Source of the DNA: Saprospiraceae bacterium
GTDB taxonomy: Bacteria; Bacteroidota; Bacteroidia; Chitinophagales; Saprospiraceae
Direction: 5' to 3'
NCBI GenBank assembly: GCA_016715405.1
Contig: JADKAE010000014.1
Location: 1-64,000 of the forward strand
Length of the DNA stretch: 64,000 nt
Shown here: piece by piece, positions 50,055 to 59,473 of the stretch
How the letters are laid out: each line of letters starts with the position of its first letter
Position numbering within the stretch: the stretch's first letter is position 1
Translations under genes and position numbers: made by a program
Notes under the pieces: model-generated
Told to the model about the DNA's origin: nothing
Database searches by the model: none
The model's input: only the letters and a program-made list of their open reading frames with translations

Positions 50055-50372
50055 AAAAAAAGGGTGACATTTGGTGGATTAATTTTGACCCATCCGTGGG
50101 TCAGGAAGTCAGGAAAAAACGTCCTGCCGTTATCATCAGTAATGATGTTGCTAACAAATATTTGAAAAGGTTTCAGGTTGTTCCTTAGTTCAAAAATGGA
50201 TAAATTATATCCAAGTGAAACGCTTGTCAATGTTAATGGTCAGCAAAGCAAAGCTATGGCTGATCAGTTGACTACAGTAAGCGAACTAAGGTTCATGAAT
50301 AAAATCGGCGAGCTTACCCCAAGCGATATGGATGCTATTGAGCAGATAGTAAGGTTACAACTTGATTTATGA
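50051..50372 (+). CDS. MazF/PemK-family endoribonuclease toxin (one frameshift)
   Basis: Cleaves mRNA when free of antitoxin. MKKKGDIWWINFDPSVGQEV matches the family opening GDIxxxxFDPxxGxE, and RKKRPAVIISNDVANKYLKR is the conserved R-P-A-V-I-I-S strand. The frame closes with TAG at 50186; adding one base there gives VVPLSSKMDKLYPSETLVNV and on to DQLTTVSELRFMNKIGELTP, SDMDAIEQIVRLQLDL, the usual family end. About 108 residues. If the break is real the toxin is dead and the module decayed. Confidence 0.85.
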
Positions 50373-50375
50373 AAT

Positions 50376-50510
50376 AAGCCCACCACACTCGCACAGTCCC
50401 AAAGTCCAAAATACTGGTGTATTACAATTATCCTCATCCCAATGATCTGATTCCAAGGTACTTCAGGGTGCTTCTCCCGCAATGTAGGGGATACATTTAG
50501 GCTTTTATAG
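50376..50510 (-). pseudogene. Remnant of a HepT-like (HEPN/DUF86) toxin gene
   Basis: The minus strand reads LNVSPTLREKHPEVPWNQII and then GMRIIVIHQYFGLWD. This matches the C-terminal part of HepT/DUF86 proteins, with the HEPN Arg-x4-His motif in RIIVIH. There is no start, the upstream part is missing, and after FGLWD the family resemblance ends. It lies right after the MazF gene, tail to tail, inside the region bounded by the GC-rich repeats. Confidence 0.6.
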
Positions 50511-50560
50511 CTCGCGCCACCAGGTTTTGGGCATGATTTGGGCGCGGGCGCGAATGATAA
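50507..50560. repeat. GC-rich flanking repeat, right copy
   Basis: Counterpart of 49713-49768: TAGCTCGCGCC, AGGTTTTGGGCATGATTTGG and GGGCGCGAATGATA align with it at roughly two thirds of positions by eye. Confidence 0.4.
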
Positions 50561-50588
50561 ATTGCACGCAATACGCCGGCAAAAAAAA

Positions 50589-51253
50589 TCAATTCCCGGA
50601 CAATTTCCGGATGTCCTGACACTCCAATACCTGCCTGGGGTAGCCTTTTAGCGTGGCTTCAATCATGGCTTTCCCAATTTCTTCCAGCCTTATCACGTAT
50701 TTTGAGAAAAATGCTTTCAGTACCGGATACAACCAGCTCAAATACCGGAGTACCCGGTAAGTATTTTTCATGCCCAGCATCGGCTGGATATAACCGGGGC
50801 GGAAGTTATATGCTGCCCTGAATGGCAGCTTTGTCAGGTCGTTTTCGGTTTTGCCCTTTATCCGTGCCCACATAGAGTTGCCCTTTTCCGAACTGTCCCG
50901 TTCCGGCGCCGGATATATAGCAAAACGTCATATCCGGATTCAGTTTTTACCAGCGTATGGGCAACGTGTAAGGTGAGGTCGAAGGTCAGGTATCGGTACT
51001 GATCCTCCTTCATGCCAACCGACGAAACACCCAGACAAAAATAGCAGGCATTATAGCCGGACAGCTGCGATTCGATCGTAGAAAAATCGTGAAAATCTTT
51101 GTGGAGAATTTCCGTGAGTTTTTCGTGTTGCACCCCGCAAGGATTCCGATTGATGACCAGTACTTTTTCGACCCTGGGATCTGCAAGGGCAACGTGCAAT
51201 ACACCCTCGCCAACCATGCCGGTACTGCCCGTAATAATGGCTTTGATTTTCAT
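50589..51253 (-). CDS. NAD(P)-binding Rossmann protein, atypical SDR/epimerase-like (frameshifts)
   Basis: About 220 residues. The N-terminal nucleotide motif IITGSTGMVGEGVLHVALAD is of the GxxGxxG type. KVLVINRNPCGV, ACYFCLGVSSVGMKEDQYRY and the later YISGAGTDSSEKGNSMWARI contain the family Ser/Tyr-like region. FRPGYIQPMLG near the C-terminus is typical of NmrA/epimerase-like proteins that act on small molecules. One or two shifts around 50870-50935 separate the halves. Substrate unknown; no linked genes. Confidence 0.8.
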
Positions 51254-51351
51254 GGATTGTAGTCTATTTCTTAGAAACTGGTTTAAAACCCAAATTTTGA
51301 ACCACTGATCAGTCCCCGAAGACGGGAAATTATTTCGTCAAAGATACCGCG

Positions 51352-53277
51352 CTACCGCAGCACCAACTTCCCGACCACAACACCTTCGCGTGAACGCCAT
51401 TCTACCAGGAAAAGCCCCTGCGGCAGTCCCTCTGTGGGCACGCGATGCTCGCCAGTGAATGCTGGTAATACCTGCGTGGAAATCTCCCGCCCTTGCAGAT
51501 CGAGGATACGCAGCTGACTCGGCGCCGCCGAATTGCCGCGAAGGAAGAATGCTCCGGATGCAGGGTTCGGGTACATGAGCAGGATTTGCCGGATGGGTTG
51601 TTGGGTACTGCTAATCGTTGCACATGCTGCAGGTGGACTTCCGGCCTCGCATTCCGGATTGCCGGCCACCACAAACTGGTGCATCATACCTCCGCCTTCA
51701 TGGTCTTCATGCGTCAGGATATGGCAGTGGTACATATAGCCGTATTTCGACTCAATCGGATTGGGATAATCGTTAAAATTTCCCATAAAACGCACCGTCC
51801 AACCGGGCAAAATCAGAATATCGTCTTTAGGCCCGTTGAGCCCCATTTCCGTAAGGTTAAGTTGGGCGCCCATGGCATCCGTGATGCTCAATACCCGGAA
51901 TTGAATTTTGTGGATATGGAATGGGTGCGCGATGGGCGATTTGTTTTCAATTTCCCAGATTTCCTTCGTGTTGACGCAAATGGTATCGTTGATGACTTCC
52001 ATATCGTATGTCGTGCCATCTATGGTAAAACCCATACCAGGAGCGCCCACCAGGTTTTTATGGCGGCAGCCGACGATATTATTGACCGTGTCGGCCAGAT
52101 CCGGCTCCCAGGCAACGGAATAGTCCGGAAAGCTGTTAATAGGTTGGTATCCGGGGAAAGCGCTGTCGTCGGTAATCACCATTGCCAAAAATGCCGTCCC
52201 GTGGGTAGGGTCCGTTCCGCCATTCGGCGCTGGAGAGGGACTGCCAACCACGTAGCTGGGCATCGTTTGATTCAAATTACTCAGGTAAACCGTATCCCCA
52301 AGCGGGTAGTCGCGCAAATCGATTACCACCTCCTCCCTGACGCCGGGGCCATTCAAGATCTCTGTCATGGTAACAGCTTCAGTAGTATACCCGCCATCGG
52401 TAGCGATGAGCTTGAACGGTATCAGATTGGTTGCCGGGTTGTTGTAAGAAGTTGAAAAACCGAATTGGACGCCTTTGCGGGTAGAGCCGTTCAGGATACG
52501 CAGTCGAACGAAGTGGCGCGGAACAGAAACGTAGGGGCTGTTTACGCCATTGACGATATTGTGCGGCCTTTTGCCCATGCCCAGCGTCAATTTGTATTCA
52601 TTGTTTGATAATACAGTACCTATATCGCCAATAATGACCGGGATATCATCCACGCCATAAGTGTGCGGCAGCAGCGGTCGCAAAACATCATTCGCCTCTT
52701 CCACGATAATCATTCCCGACAAGCCCATTTGAACCTGCTCCAGGGTGCGGTTGTGAAAGTGCGGGTGATACCACATCGTGGAACCGTAGTCCACTACATT
52801 AAACATGACATCCCAGGTACTGTCGCGTTGAATCGGCTGATGCGGCCCCCCATCGAACTGGGCAGGCAGTTCCACGCCGTGCCAGTGGGTGGTTGTGGAG
52901 TCGGTACCGCTGGCATTTACCGCCGGCAAATTGTTGGTGACGCGGATATGCACAGGTTGACCCTGACGCCAATAGAGGGTAGGGCCGAGCAAGGTCAGGG
53001 TGTCGGCGCCCGGAGCGTTTTTGTTGTAGCTGAACGTTGTTATGCCATTTTGTTGCGGGGTGCCGTTTAGCGAATCTGCAACCACACCCGAACCGGCAGG
53101 ATTGTACTTGTGTTTTCTTTGCTCCATTTTGAGTTCGATCACGCCATCCGCAGCGTCGATCAAAGGAGGAATTGGCAATTTGTTGATGAAATTGGGCTGG
53201 GCATACAGTCTGCAAGCAAGGAGGAATAGGAATGAGATTAGCAGAAACTTCAGGTGGGGGGAGGGAGTTTTTTGCAT
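51352..53277 (-). CDS. Secreted multicopper oxidase with T9SS sorting domain
   Basis: Laccase- or CotA-like oxidase, 641 residues, intact. Signal peptide MQKTPSPHLKFLLISFLFLL-ACRLYAQ. All four copper-binding segments are present: THWHGVELPAQFDGG (about 130), MWYHPHFHNRTLEQ (about 168), HPFHIHKIQFRVL (about 455) and YMYHCHILTHEDHEGGGMMH (about 520), with the type 1 copper Cys-His. A C-terminal YPNPASGAFFLRGN to VVGKLVLR sorting domain indicates release or anchoring by the type IX pathway. Possible substrates are phenolics, Mn(II) or Cu(I). One of the few long genes here without a frameshift. Confidence 0.96.
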   Translation of the reverse strand: MQKTPSPHLKFLLISFLFLLACRLYAQPNFINKLPIPPLIDAADGVIELKMEQRKHKYNPAGSGVVADSLNGTPQQNGITTFSYNKNAPGADTLTLLGPTLYWRQGQPVHIRVTNNLPAVNASGTDSTTTHWHGVELPAQFDGGPHQPIQRDSTWDVMFNVVDYGSTMWYHPHFHNRTLEQVQMGLSGMIIVEEANDVLRPLLPHTYGVDDIPVIIGDIGTVLSNNEYKLTLGMGKRPHNIVNGVNSPYVSVPRHFVRLRILNGSTRKGVQFGFSTSYNNPATNLIPFKLIATDGGYTTEAVTMTEILNGPGVREEVVIDLRDYPLGDTVYLSNLNQTMPSYVVGSPSPAPNGGTDPTHGTAFLAMVITDDSAFPGYQPINSFPDYSVAWEPDLADTVNNIVGCRHKNLVGAPGMGFTIDGTTYDMEVINDTICVNTKEIWEIENKSPIAHPFHIHKIQFRVLSITDAMGAQLNLTEMGLNGPKDDILILPGWTVRFMGNFNDYPNPIESKYGYMYHCHILTHEDHEGGGMMHQFVVAGNPECEAGSPPAACATISSTQQPIRQILLMYPNPASGAFFLRGNSAAPSQLRILDLQGREISTQVLPAFTGEHRVPTEGLPQGLFLVEWRSREGVVVGKLVLR

Positions 53278-53356
53278 AGGAATTAATTTTGGTTAAATGA
53301 AACTCAATATGTTCGTAGTATTCAGCCATTTATTTTTTTGCTTACCATTAACGTGG

Positions 53357-53423
53357 GCACTCCCGCCCGTGCCGCCCTGCGTTGGCCTTGCGGGTTGGGT
53401 TTGGGCGGCATGGTCGGGAGTGC
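53357..53423. repeat. 21-base inverted repeat (GCACTCCCG...CGGGAGTGC)
   Basis: GCACTCCCGCCCGTGCCGCC (from 53357) faces its inverse ending at 53423 with two mismatches, enclosing a 25-base loop. It lies between the divergent multicopper oxidase start and the intron relic, and could form a strong RNA hairpin. A 73-codon frame across it was rejected. Confidence 0.7.
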
Positions 53424-53518
53424 TTTGTGTGTGTCCAGAATGGACCTCTTACCCGATTCCAAACCCTGAAACTAAGCTAAATCGCTATATTCTCAAAGCG
53501 ACCAAGCCGGAAGTTTAG

Positions 53519-54066
53519 AGATTGGATCGAAAATCTGGCAGGGTGCAAGTCCCTGTCATGCTGACCCAAGCAGGGAGATAGACGTGTGCTGAATCCACCC
53601 ATCTCGAATGCGGCTGGTTGAATTATTTCAAGTATGCAAATATTTACGGCAAGCTGCGGGAGCTGGATGGATGGCTTCGGAATCGGTTAAGATACTGCAT
53701 TTGGCACGACTGAAAAAAAAGCCGGAACGCAAACGCAAGAACTTGATTCAGCTCGGAGTTGACCAGGGCACGGCGTACGCATGGAGTCGCACACGTAAAG
53801 GAGGCTGGGCGATAGCTCAAAGCCCGATACTGGGCACAACTATAACGCTAAAGGCACTGAAACGGCGTGGGTACGAGTCTATGCCCGACTATTACTTGGA
53901 AATTACCCATACTTCATGAACCGCCCCCGCTTTTAGCGGGGCAAGCTGTATACGAGACCCGAACGTACAGCCTGTCCCGCTGAAAACGGGGGTGGCCCCG
54001 CCTTGCGGGATAAATTGTGAGAGGGCTGAGGCGGTGGAGACATCTGCCGCCTCACTCTACTCGATT
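53519..54066 (+). mobile_element. Group II intron relic (5' fragment, maturase tail, domains V-VI)
   Basis: The 5' part has CAGGGTGCAAGTCCCTG with flanking sequence, typical of the start of Bacteroidota group II introns. The coding tail of the intron-encoded protein (53603-53919) follows with no reverse transcriptase in between. Next come GTATACGAGACCCGAACGTA, matching the upper part of domain V, and GTGAGAGGGCTGAGGCGG to GCCGCCTCACTCTACTCGATT as domain VI and the 3' end. The lower domain V stem (GAACCGCC...) is interrupted by GC-rich hairpin sequence (CCCCGCTTTTAGCGGGG and partners). It cannot encode its own mobility. Confidence 0.75.
53603..53919 (+). pseudogene. Group II intron maturase-specific (GIIM) domain fragment
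   Basis: C-terminal maturase domain only. It reads LECGWLNYFKYANIYGKLRE and LDGWLRNRLRYCIWHDW, then, after a shift at the TGA at 53711, KKKPERKRKNLIQLGVDQGT, AYAWSRTRKGGWAIAQSP and PDYYLEITHTS, stop at 53917-53919. These are the standard GIIM signatures (RNRLRYCIWxxWKKP, RKGGWAIAxSPIL). The reverse transcriptase and most of the thumb are absent. Adding one G at 53711 restores the tryptophan usually found there. Confidence 0.82.
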
Positions 54067-54078
54067 GTAGCCAGTTTC

Positions 54079-55374
54079 TTATTGTCTTATATTACTCAAT
54101 TCTGTTTCTAATTGTAGTTTTGCATTCTGCTCAGTAGTGGTTAAAGTACCATTCAATAAATTATTTTGTTCATATGGGTCGTTGGTCAAATGATACATTT
54201 CCTCACTACCTGTATTCTTTATCAATAGTTTGTACGTGCCATTGCTTATTGTCCACGACTCAGTTGAGCCATCTTTTAGTTCGGAATATTGAAAGTCACG
54301 AATTCCGCTTGACTGTGAAAACAAGTTTTTAAAACCTTTGCTGTCATGATACTCATTCACATCTACTCCTGCTATTTGTGCAATGGTTGTAAAAAGGTCG
54401 GTTCCCGTCAATATATTATTATCGGTTCCCGTTCTGGAAATACCATTTCCTGAAATGAACATTGGAACATTAATTCCTCCCTGGTATAAAGTATTTTTTA
54501 CTGTTGAGCTGTTATAAGGACTTTGAGCTACTTGATTTGGTGTGCCATTATCTCCAATAAAAATAATGACGGTATTTTCTCTTTCATCTTCGGGTAAACT
54601 AGCTATCAAACGTCCGATTTGAAAATCCATCGCTTCAATGGCAGCCATGTAGTAAGGTGTAGCGTCCATTCCAGCAGTATATTCAGGTAATGCGCCTTGG
54701 CTGTGCATATTGCTTGGTGGAGCGTGAAATGGTGTGTGTGGGGCATTGTAGGCCAACCAAAGAAACCATGGTTTACTTTGATTATTTACCCAGTTTATGG
54801 CTAAATCCGTAAATTTCTCTGTTATGTAATTTGTTTCTAAACTGGTAGCACCATCTTCTGTAAGTTGCCACTGATAATAATTATCTACAGCACCCCGTAT
54901 TAACCCTGCGTAATAGTCTATGCCAAAAGATTCAGGATTAAAGCTGGCATTATTCCCCGATAAATGCCACTTGCCCACAACTGCAGTTGCGTATTTATTA
55001 TTTGTTTTGTCATTGATATATTTTTGAACCACAGTTTCAGATGAACTCAAAACATCACCTACACCTTTTACACCCGTATGATAACCATATTTGCCCGTAA
55101 TGATGGAAGCTCTGGTAGGTGTGCAGGTTGGATTTACCCAAAAGTTGCTAAATAATAAACCATTATTTCTAATGGCATCAATAATTGGTGTGTTTGGCTT
55201 TATACTACCTTCTTGATAGCCATTTATGGCATCTTTGCCCAAATCATCAGCTATTATTAGAAGAATATTTGGGCTACTTGTAGTTGTGATATCTATAGGA
55301 TTATCGTCTTTAGAACAAGACACAATTGATGACACAACAATAATTATTGCTAAAATGTAGTTGTTTTTTTTCAT
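54079..55374 (-). CDS. Sulfatase lipoprotein
   Basis: Formylglycine-dependent sulfatase, 431 residues, intact. A lipoprotein signal ends at Cys20 (IIIVVSSIVSCSKDD). Metal ligands are Asp43-Asp44 (LLIIADDLGKD). The formylglycine site is Cys84 in NPTCTPTRASIITGKYGYHT. Also present are AVVGKWHLSG, WLAYNAPHTPFHAPP and FIGDNGTPNQV with further metal ligands. Substrate unknown; in this phylum it is usually a sulfated polysaccharide or glycan. The gene is clearly AT-richer than flanking genes, free of frameshifts, and lies next to an intron relic, which suggests transfer. It is cotranscribed with the YHYH gene 10 bases upstream. Confidence 0.94.
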   Translation of the reverse strand: MKKNNYILAIIIVVSSIVSCSKDDNPIDITTTSSPNILLIIADDLGKDAINGYQEGSIKPNTPIIDAIRNNGLLFSNFWVNPTCTPTRASIITGKYGYHTGVKGVGDVLSSSETVVQKYINDKTNNKYATAVVGKWHLSGNNASFNPESFGIDYYAGLIRGAVDNYYQWQLTEDGATSLETNYITEKFTDLAINWVNNQSKPWFLWLAYNAPHTPFHAPPSNMHSQGALPEYTAGMDATPYYMAAIEAMDFQIGRLIASLPEDERENTVIIFIGDNGTPNQVAQSPYNSSTVKNTLYQGGINVPMFISGNGISRTGTDNNILTGTDLFTTIAQIAGVDVNEYHDSKGFKNLFSQSSGIRDFQYSELKDGSTESWTISNGTYKLLIKNTGSEEMYHLTNDPYEQNNLLNGTLTTTEQNAKLQLETELSNIRQ

Positions 55375-55384
55375 TTTTTCTTAT

Positions 55385-56317
55385 TTAAGGAGTCCCTTTG
55401 TAACAACCAATGTTGTATGGAAAATCATACGTCCAATGATAATGGTAAAGATTAATCATTTGCCCGTCCCAAAGAACAGGATGCGTGTGTCCGTGGCATT
55501 CGTCTAAATCTGCTGATTTCAATAACTTACCATTTTCTCCATAAGGACCATAAATGCCAAACCCATCTATCATATAGCCCATAAGTGCTGAGTGCCCATG
55601 TTCATGTGGATGTATATGATCTTGCAAGTCTTGAGCTGGAAAATGATAATGATACCGCTCAGTGCCGTCTGTATGCCCGCCAAATCTATCGAGCATTTCG
55701 TGTGCAGCAGCATCTGTACCTAATGTAGATGCACCGTGATAGATAGCGGCACCTGTTACGGAAAATCCAGCAGGACCAAAACCGACACAGCTTGGTTGAG
55801 CAGCAACTTCTGGAATAGCAGGAAGTGTGAGATTTATAACTTGTTCTGAAATAATATTTGGATTTTTGTCATAATTCCAAGCTGTAGTCCCCATTTGAAT
55901 CGGGAATATACCAGTTGGGTGATCTGGAAGATTGTTTCCTGTGATGATGCGATTTCCGTTTCCGTCTAGGTTGATTTCAAATTCGTGATTCCACGTTACA
56001 TTGCCTTCTACCTGTGGTTTTCGGGTGTAGTCCCAAGTTCCATCAGCATTAGTCCAATCATCGGCATCATCAGCTCCTGCACCATTAGATGGAAGCCCAC
56101 AGAGCCACAGCGAAAGAAAGTCAGGATTTGGATTGCCTTGATTTCTAATCAAAATGTTTGTGGGCGCATTGCCGCCAAAAGGTAAATGAGTTAGGTCAGG
56201 GGTCTCTGGTGTAGGGTTTTTATCATCTTCTTCAGATTTACTACAACTCGAAATTGTGAATAAATAGATTAGAAGGAAAGCACTAATTACTTTGGCGTTT
56301 TTTTCTAAAACCATCAT
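55385..56317 (-). CDS. YHYH-domain lipoprotein
   Basis: 310 residues, intact. Lipoprotein signal to Cys25 (FLLIYLFTISSCSKSEED). The YHYH domain is recognised by EINLDGNGNRIITGNNLPDH, GVxxFGPA-type GFGPAGFSVTGAAIYHGAST, the motif TERYHYHFPAQDLQ, GYMIDGFGIYGPYGENG, DECHGHTHPVLWDGQMINLY and a second YHYH (LYHYHWTYDFPYNIGC). The many His suggest metal binding but the role is unknown. AT-rich like the sulfatase, with which it forms an operon of foreign look. Confidence 0.9.
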   Translation of the reverse strand: MMVLEKNAKVISAFLLIYLFTISSCSKSEEDDKNPTPETPDLTHLPFGGNAPTNILIRNQGNPNPDFLSLWLCGLPSNGAGADDADDWTNADGTWDYTRKPQVEGNVTWNHEFEINLDGNGNRIITGNNLPDHPTGIFPIQMGTTAWNYDKNPNIISEQVINLTLPAIPEVAAQPSCVGFGPAGFSVTGAAIYHGASTLGTDAAAHEMLDRFGGHTDGTERYHYHFPAQDLQDHIHPHEHGHSALMGYMIDGFGIYGPYGENGKLLKSADLDECHGHTHPVLWDGQMINLYHYHWTYDFPYNIGCYKGTP

Positions 56318-56403
56318 GATGTCATATTTTAATTTGTTAATGTCTTATTTGGACTGACTAGTATTCAAAAGGTTTAATTTGAAGTGTTAGTATTTTAAAA
56401 TTG

Positions 56404-56467
56404 GCTACAACGGTTCGCATAAGGCGTGCCGACGTTTAGGAGGCATGGCCGTTATGTGCGGTGTTCG
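56404..56467. other. attC-like imperfect inverted repeat
   Basis: GGTTCGCATAAGGCGTGCC (56412-56430) can pair with GGCATGGCCGTTATGTGCGG (from 56442) around a short loop. The size and GTTAT end resemble integron attC sites, but the terminal box does not fit the canonical GTTRRRY. Lies upstream of the AT-rich operon. The rest of 56318-56824 holds no recognisable gene. Confidence 0.3.
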
Positions 56468-56824
56468 GTGCAGTTTCATCTAATCTTCAAAATTATCTCA
56501 TAATTGATTGTATTATCGCCAGTATAATAAATGTTTTTCACTTAAAATTATCACAATTAATGCAATCCACCATTTGGTGAAAGGGTTTGTTACATATATA
56601 AATAATTGCAGGCTACAATCACAAATTTTTCTTGGCAAAATATGCAGACGCACCGGTCGCTTTGCATCGAAGCTATCCTAGTTCTATGTCGCTCGTTGAG
56701 CGGAGCCGAAACGAGCTTCCAGGCAAGCAGTGCCAAAACAAGCATTCCCGCAATCCGAGTATCTTTTTATCATCCAATTCTGCCAATAATTTAGTACCTT
56801 GATACCCCATTCAAATTCCGGATT

Positions 56825-59435
56825 ATGACTAAGTCAACCCTCTTGTTTTTCTTGTTAGCTATCTACACGTCAGGCTTCTCCCAACCTACCTCCGTCAAGC
56901 TCCGCAGCGTCTACCAGGACGCCAAAGGCATCATCCGTTGGTCCGACGACAAGCAGGCCGTGGCTCTCTACGGGGCCAATTATTGCCTGCCCTCGGCCTG
57001 CGATTACCGCGCGGCCGGCTATGTGACCAACGACCGCAAAAAGATCGTCGACCAGGATATGACCCACTTTGCCCGCATGGGCTGGGACGCCCTGCGACTC
57101 AGCTTCTGGGGCGACTATGAAAACTCCGACTCGCTGGGCAATCTGGTGGCTAACGATAACCTCGATGTGATGGATTATGTGATCTATAAGGCCGGCCAAC
57201 GCGGCATTTATATGCTGCTCAGCCCGATTGTGACGTATAACTCTAAATGGCCCGACGCGATGCGCGATACGGTGAGCGCCCGCGGCTTGTCGTTTTATTT
57301 TAAAAAATCTGAATTGGGTACCAACCCAAAAGCTATCGCCGCACAACAGAATTATTTGCGGCAAATGCTCAACCACGTGAACCCCTATACCGGCCGCGCT
57401 CTGAAAGACGAACCGGCTATTCTTTTTATCGAAATGATCAACGAACCCCACCACCACAGCGAGGATGTGAAGGGCTCGGTGGCGTATATCAACGCCCTGA
57501 TCAAGGCGGTAAAAAGCACCGGCTGCAAAAAACTGCTGTTCCACAACCTCAGCCAGGATTTTAATATGGTGGAGCCCTGCGGCAATCCGATATCGACGGC
57601 ATCAGCTTTGGCTGGTATCCTTCGGGTCTCAACTCCGGACGCGCGCTGCAGGGCAACTACCTGCCCGCTGTCGACGATTTTTCGCTGATGCTCGACCCCA
57701 AATTGGCTAAACACAGCCGCATTGTGTACGAATTTGATACGCCCGATCTGCAAAATGCCTACCTGTACCCGGCGATGGCCCGCACTTTTCGCACGGCAGG
57801 CGCCCAATACGCCGCGATGTTTTCGTACGATATGCTGATTACCGCCCCTTATAACCTCGGTTGGCAAACCCACTACCTGAATCTGGTGTATACCCCGCAA
57901 AAAGCCCTCAGCGCGATCATCGCCGCCGAGGTGATGCGACAAGTGCCGCTGTACAAAAGCTATGGCAGATACCCTGAGAATACTACGTTTGGGCCTTTCC
58001 GCATTAATTACGAAGACAACCTGTGCGAGATGGTCACCGGCGACAAGTTTTTGTACGCCAATAATACAAGCAGCTCGCCGCCCAATCGCGCCACCTTAAA
58101 CAAGATTGTTGGCTACGGCTCGTCGCCGGTGGTGAACTACGAAGGCAAGGGGATCTATTTTTTGGATAAAATAAAAGACGGCGTGTGGCGGCTGGAGGTC
58201 TATCCCGACGCCGTAGCGGTCAATGACCCCTTTAATATGCCGAGTCCGGGAAAATTGGTGACCCGCAGCATCAGCCGGCAATGGCCCATGAGCGTTAAAT
58301 TGCCTGATCTGGGCGGTTCGTTTAGCGTGCTGCCGCTGAATATAGCAAGCAGCTACCAGGCTGAAGCCCAAAGCGGCCAATTTGATATACGCCCCGGGGT
58401 GTATATACTGACGAAATTTGCTGATTTGGACTTCCGTTCACTACCCGCGTCAATTGGCGCTTTAGGTATGAATGAATTTGTCGTGCTCGAAGACCAACAG
58501 TCGCCCCCGAATCTGTTGTTATACCACCAGGAAAGCTTCGAAGCAGGCAAACCGTTTGTCATTGAAGCAGACGTATTCAGCCACCAAAACCCCGAATCCG
58601 TCACGCTTTATTACAAAAAAAGCGATGTACACTGGTTTATGTCCACTCCAATGCAAAAGGTATCGGGTTATACCTACCAGGCCCAACTCGCCGGCGATAG
58701 GCTGGGGGAGGGGTGGATGGACTATTGTATCGTGGTGAAAGCCGACGGCAAAACGATCAATTTCCTTCGGGAATCGATAAGGCGCCTGACGACTGGGATT
58801 ATTACAAAAGCAAGGGCTGGTCGTCGAAATTAGTGAACCCCACCACGCCGGTCCGCATTTTAAACCCCGAAACGGACATCGACCAACTGACCTTCACTCG
58901 CATCGGCGACGGCATCCGCCACGGCGTTTTTCAGGTAAAACCCGCCTCCCATTCCGGAGAAGCCGCTTTCCGCCTCAGCCTGCCCCTGAGCTACGACCAA
59001 ACCCTCGACGATTATACTATTTCGGTACCTATCAGCCATAAAATAAGCCCCAGAAAAGAACACTTGAAACAGGCCAAAAAACTGGTCGTTCAATTAAGGG
59101 GTGTCAGCAGCAGCCAGGAAACCTATATCACCCTGGTAGAAAGCGATGGCACCGCCTGGACTAAAAAACTGCCGCTCACCGAAGCCTGGCAAAACCTGGA
59201 AATCCCCCTGAACGAATTGGAGCCCGCAAAATCGGCTATGTTACCGCTGGGATACCCCGGCCGCTGGAATTACTGGTTTGCACCCGCCGCCGGCCGCGGA
59301 AAGCCTGGCGACCGCATCAACCTATCGAATCTGGAACGATTGCAGCTATCCATCCGCCCGGCTACCGGAAATAATCCGGCGATCAAGGCGGATTCATGGA
59401 TAGAAATTACGTCTGCGACGCTGGTTTTTGAGTGA
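56825..59435 (+). CDS. Exported GH5-like glycoside hydrolase (two frameshifts)
   Basis: Signal peptide MTKSTLLFFLLAIYTSGFSQ, then a (beta/alpha)8 barrel: VALYGANYCLPSACDY, MTHFARMGWDALRLSFWGDY, MLLSPIVTYNSKWPD, acid/base Glu in LFIEMINEPHHH (about residue 200) and likely nucleophile Glu in RIVYEFDTPDLQNAYLYP. About 500 residues of beta-rich accessory domains follow, the last one similar to a carbohydrate-binding jelly roll (LTFTRIGDGIRHGVFQVKPA, SWIEITSATLVFE). Breaks near 57580 and 58760 (joining NFPSGIDKAPDDWDYY) divide it. About 870 residues. First of a run with GH35 and galT, so it probably acts on a galactose-containing glycan. GH5-like assignment is by motif only. Confidence 0.8.
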
Positions 59436-59473
59436 TTTTTTTGTTTATTCGCAAGAACTTGCCCGGTATTGTT

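Noticed and set aside
53297..53518. 73-codon frame with hydrophobic start (MKLNMFVVFSHLFFCLPL)
   Set aside because: Most of it crosses the 21-base inverted repeat and the lead-in to the intron relic; composition is unlike a protein and there is no family.
53519..53600. tRNA or riboswitch reading of GGGTGCAAGTCCCTG
   Set aside because: No cloverleaf or acceptor pairing; the sequence and its neighbours fit the 5' part of a group II intron better.
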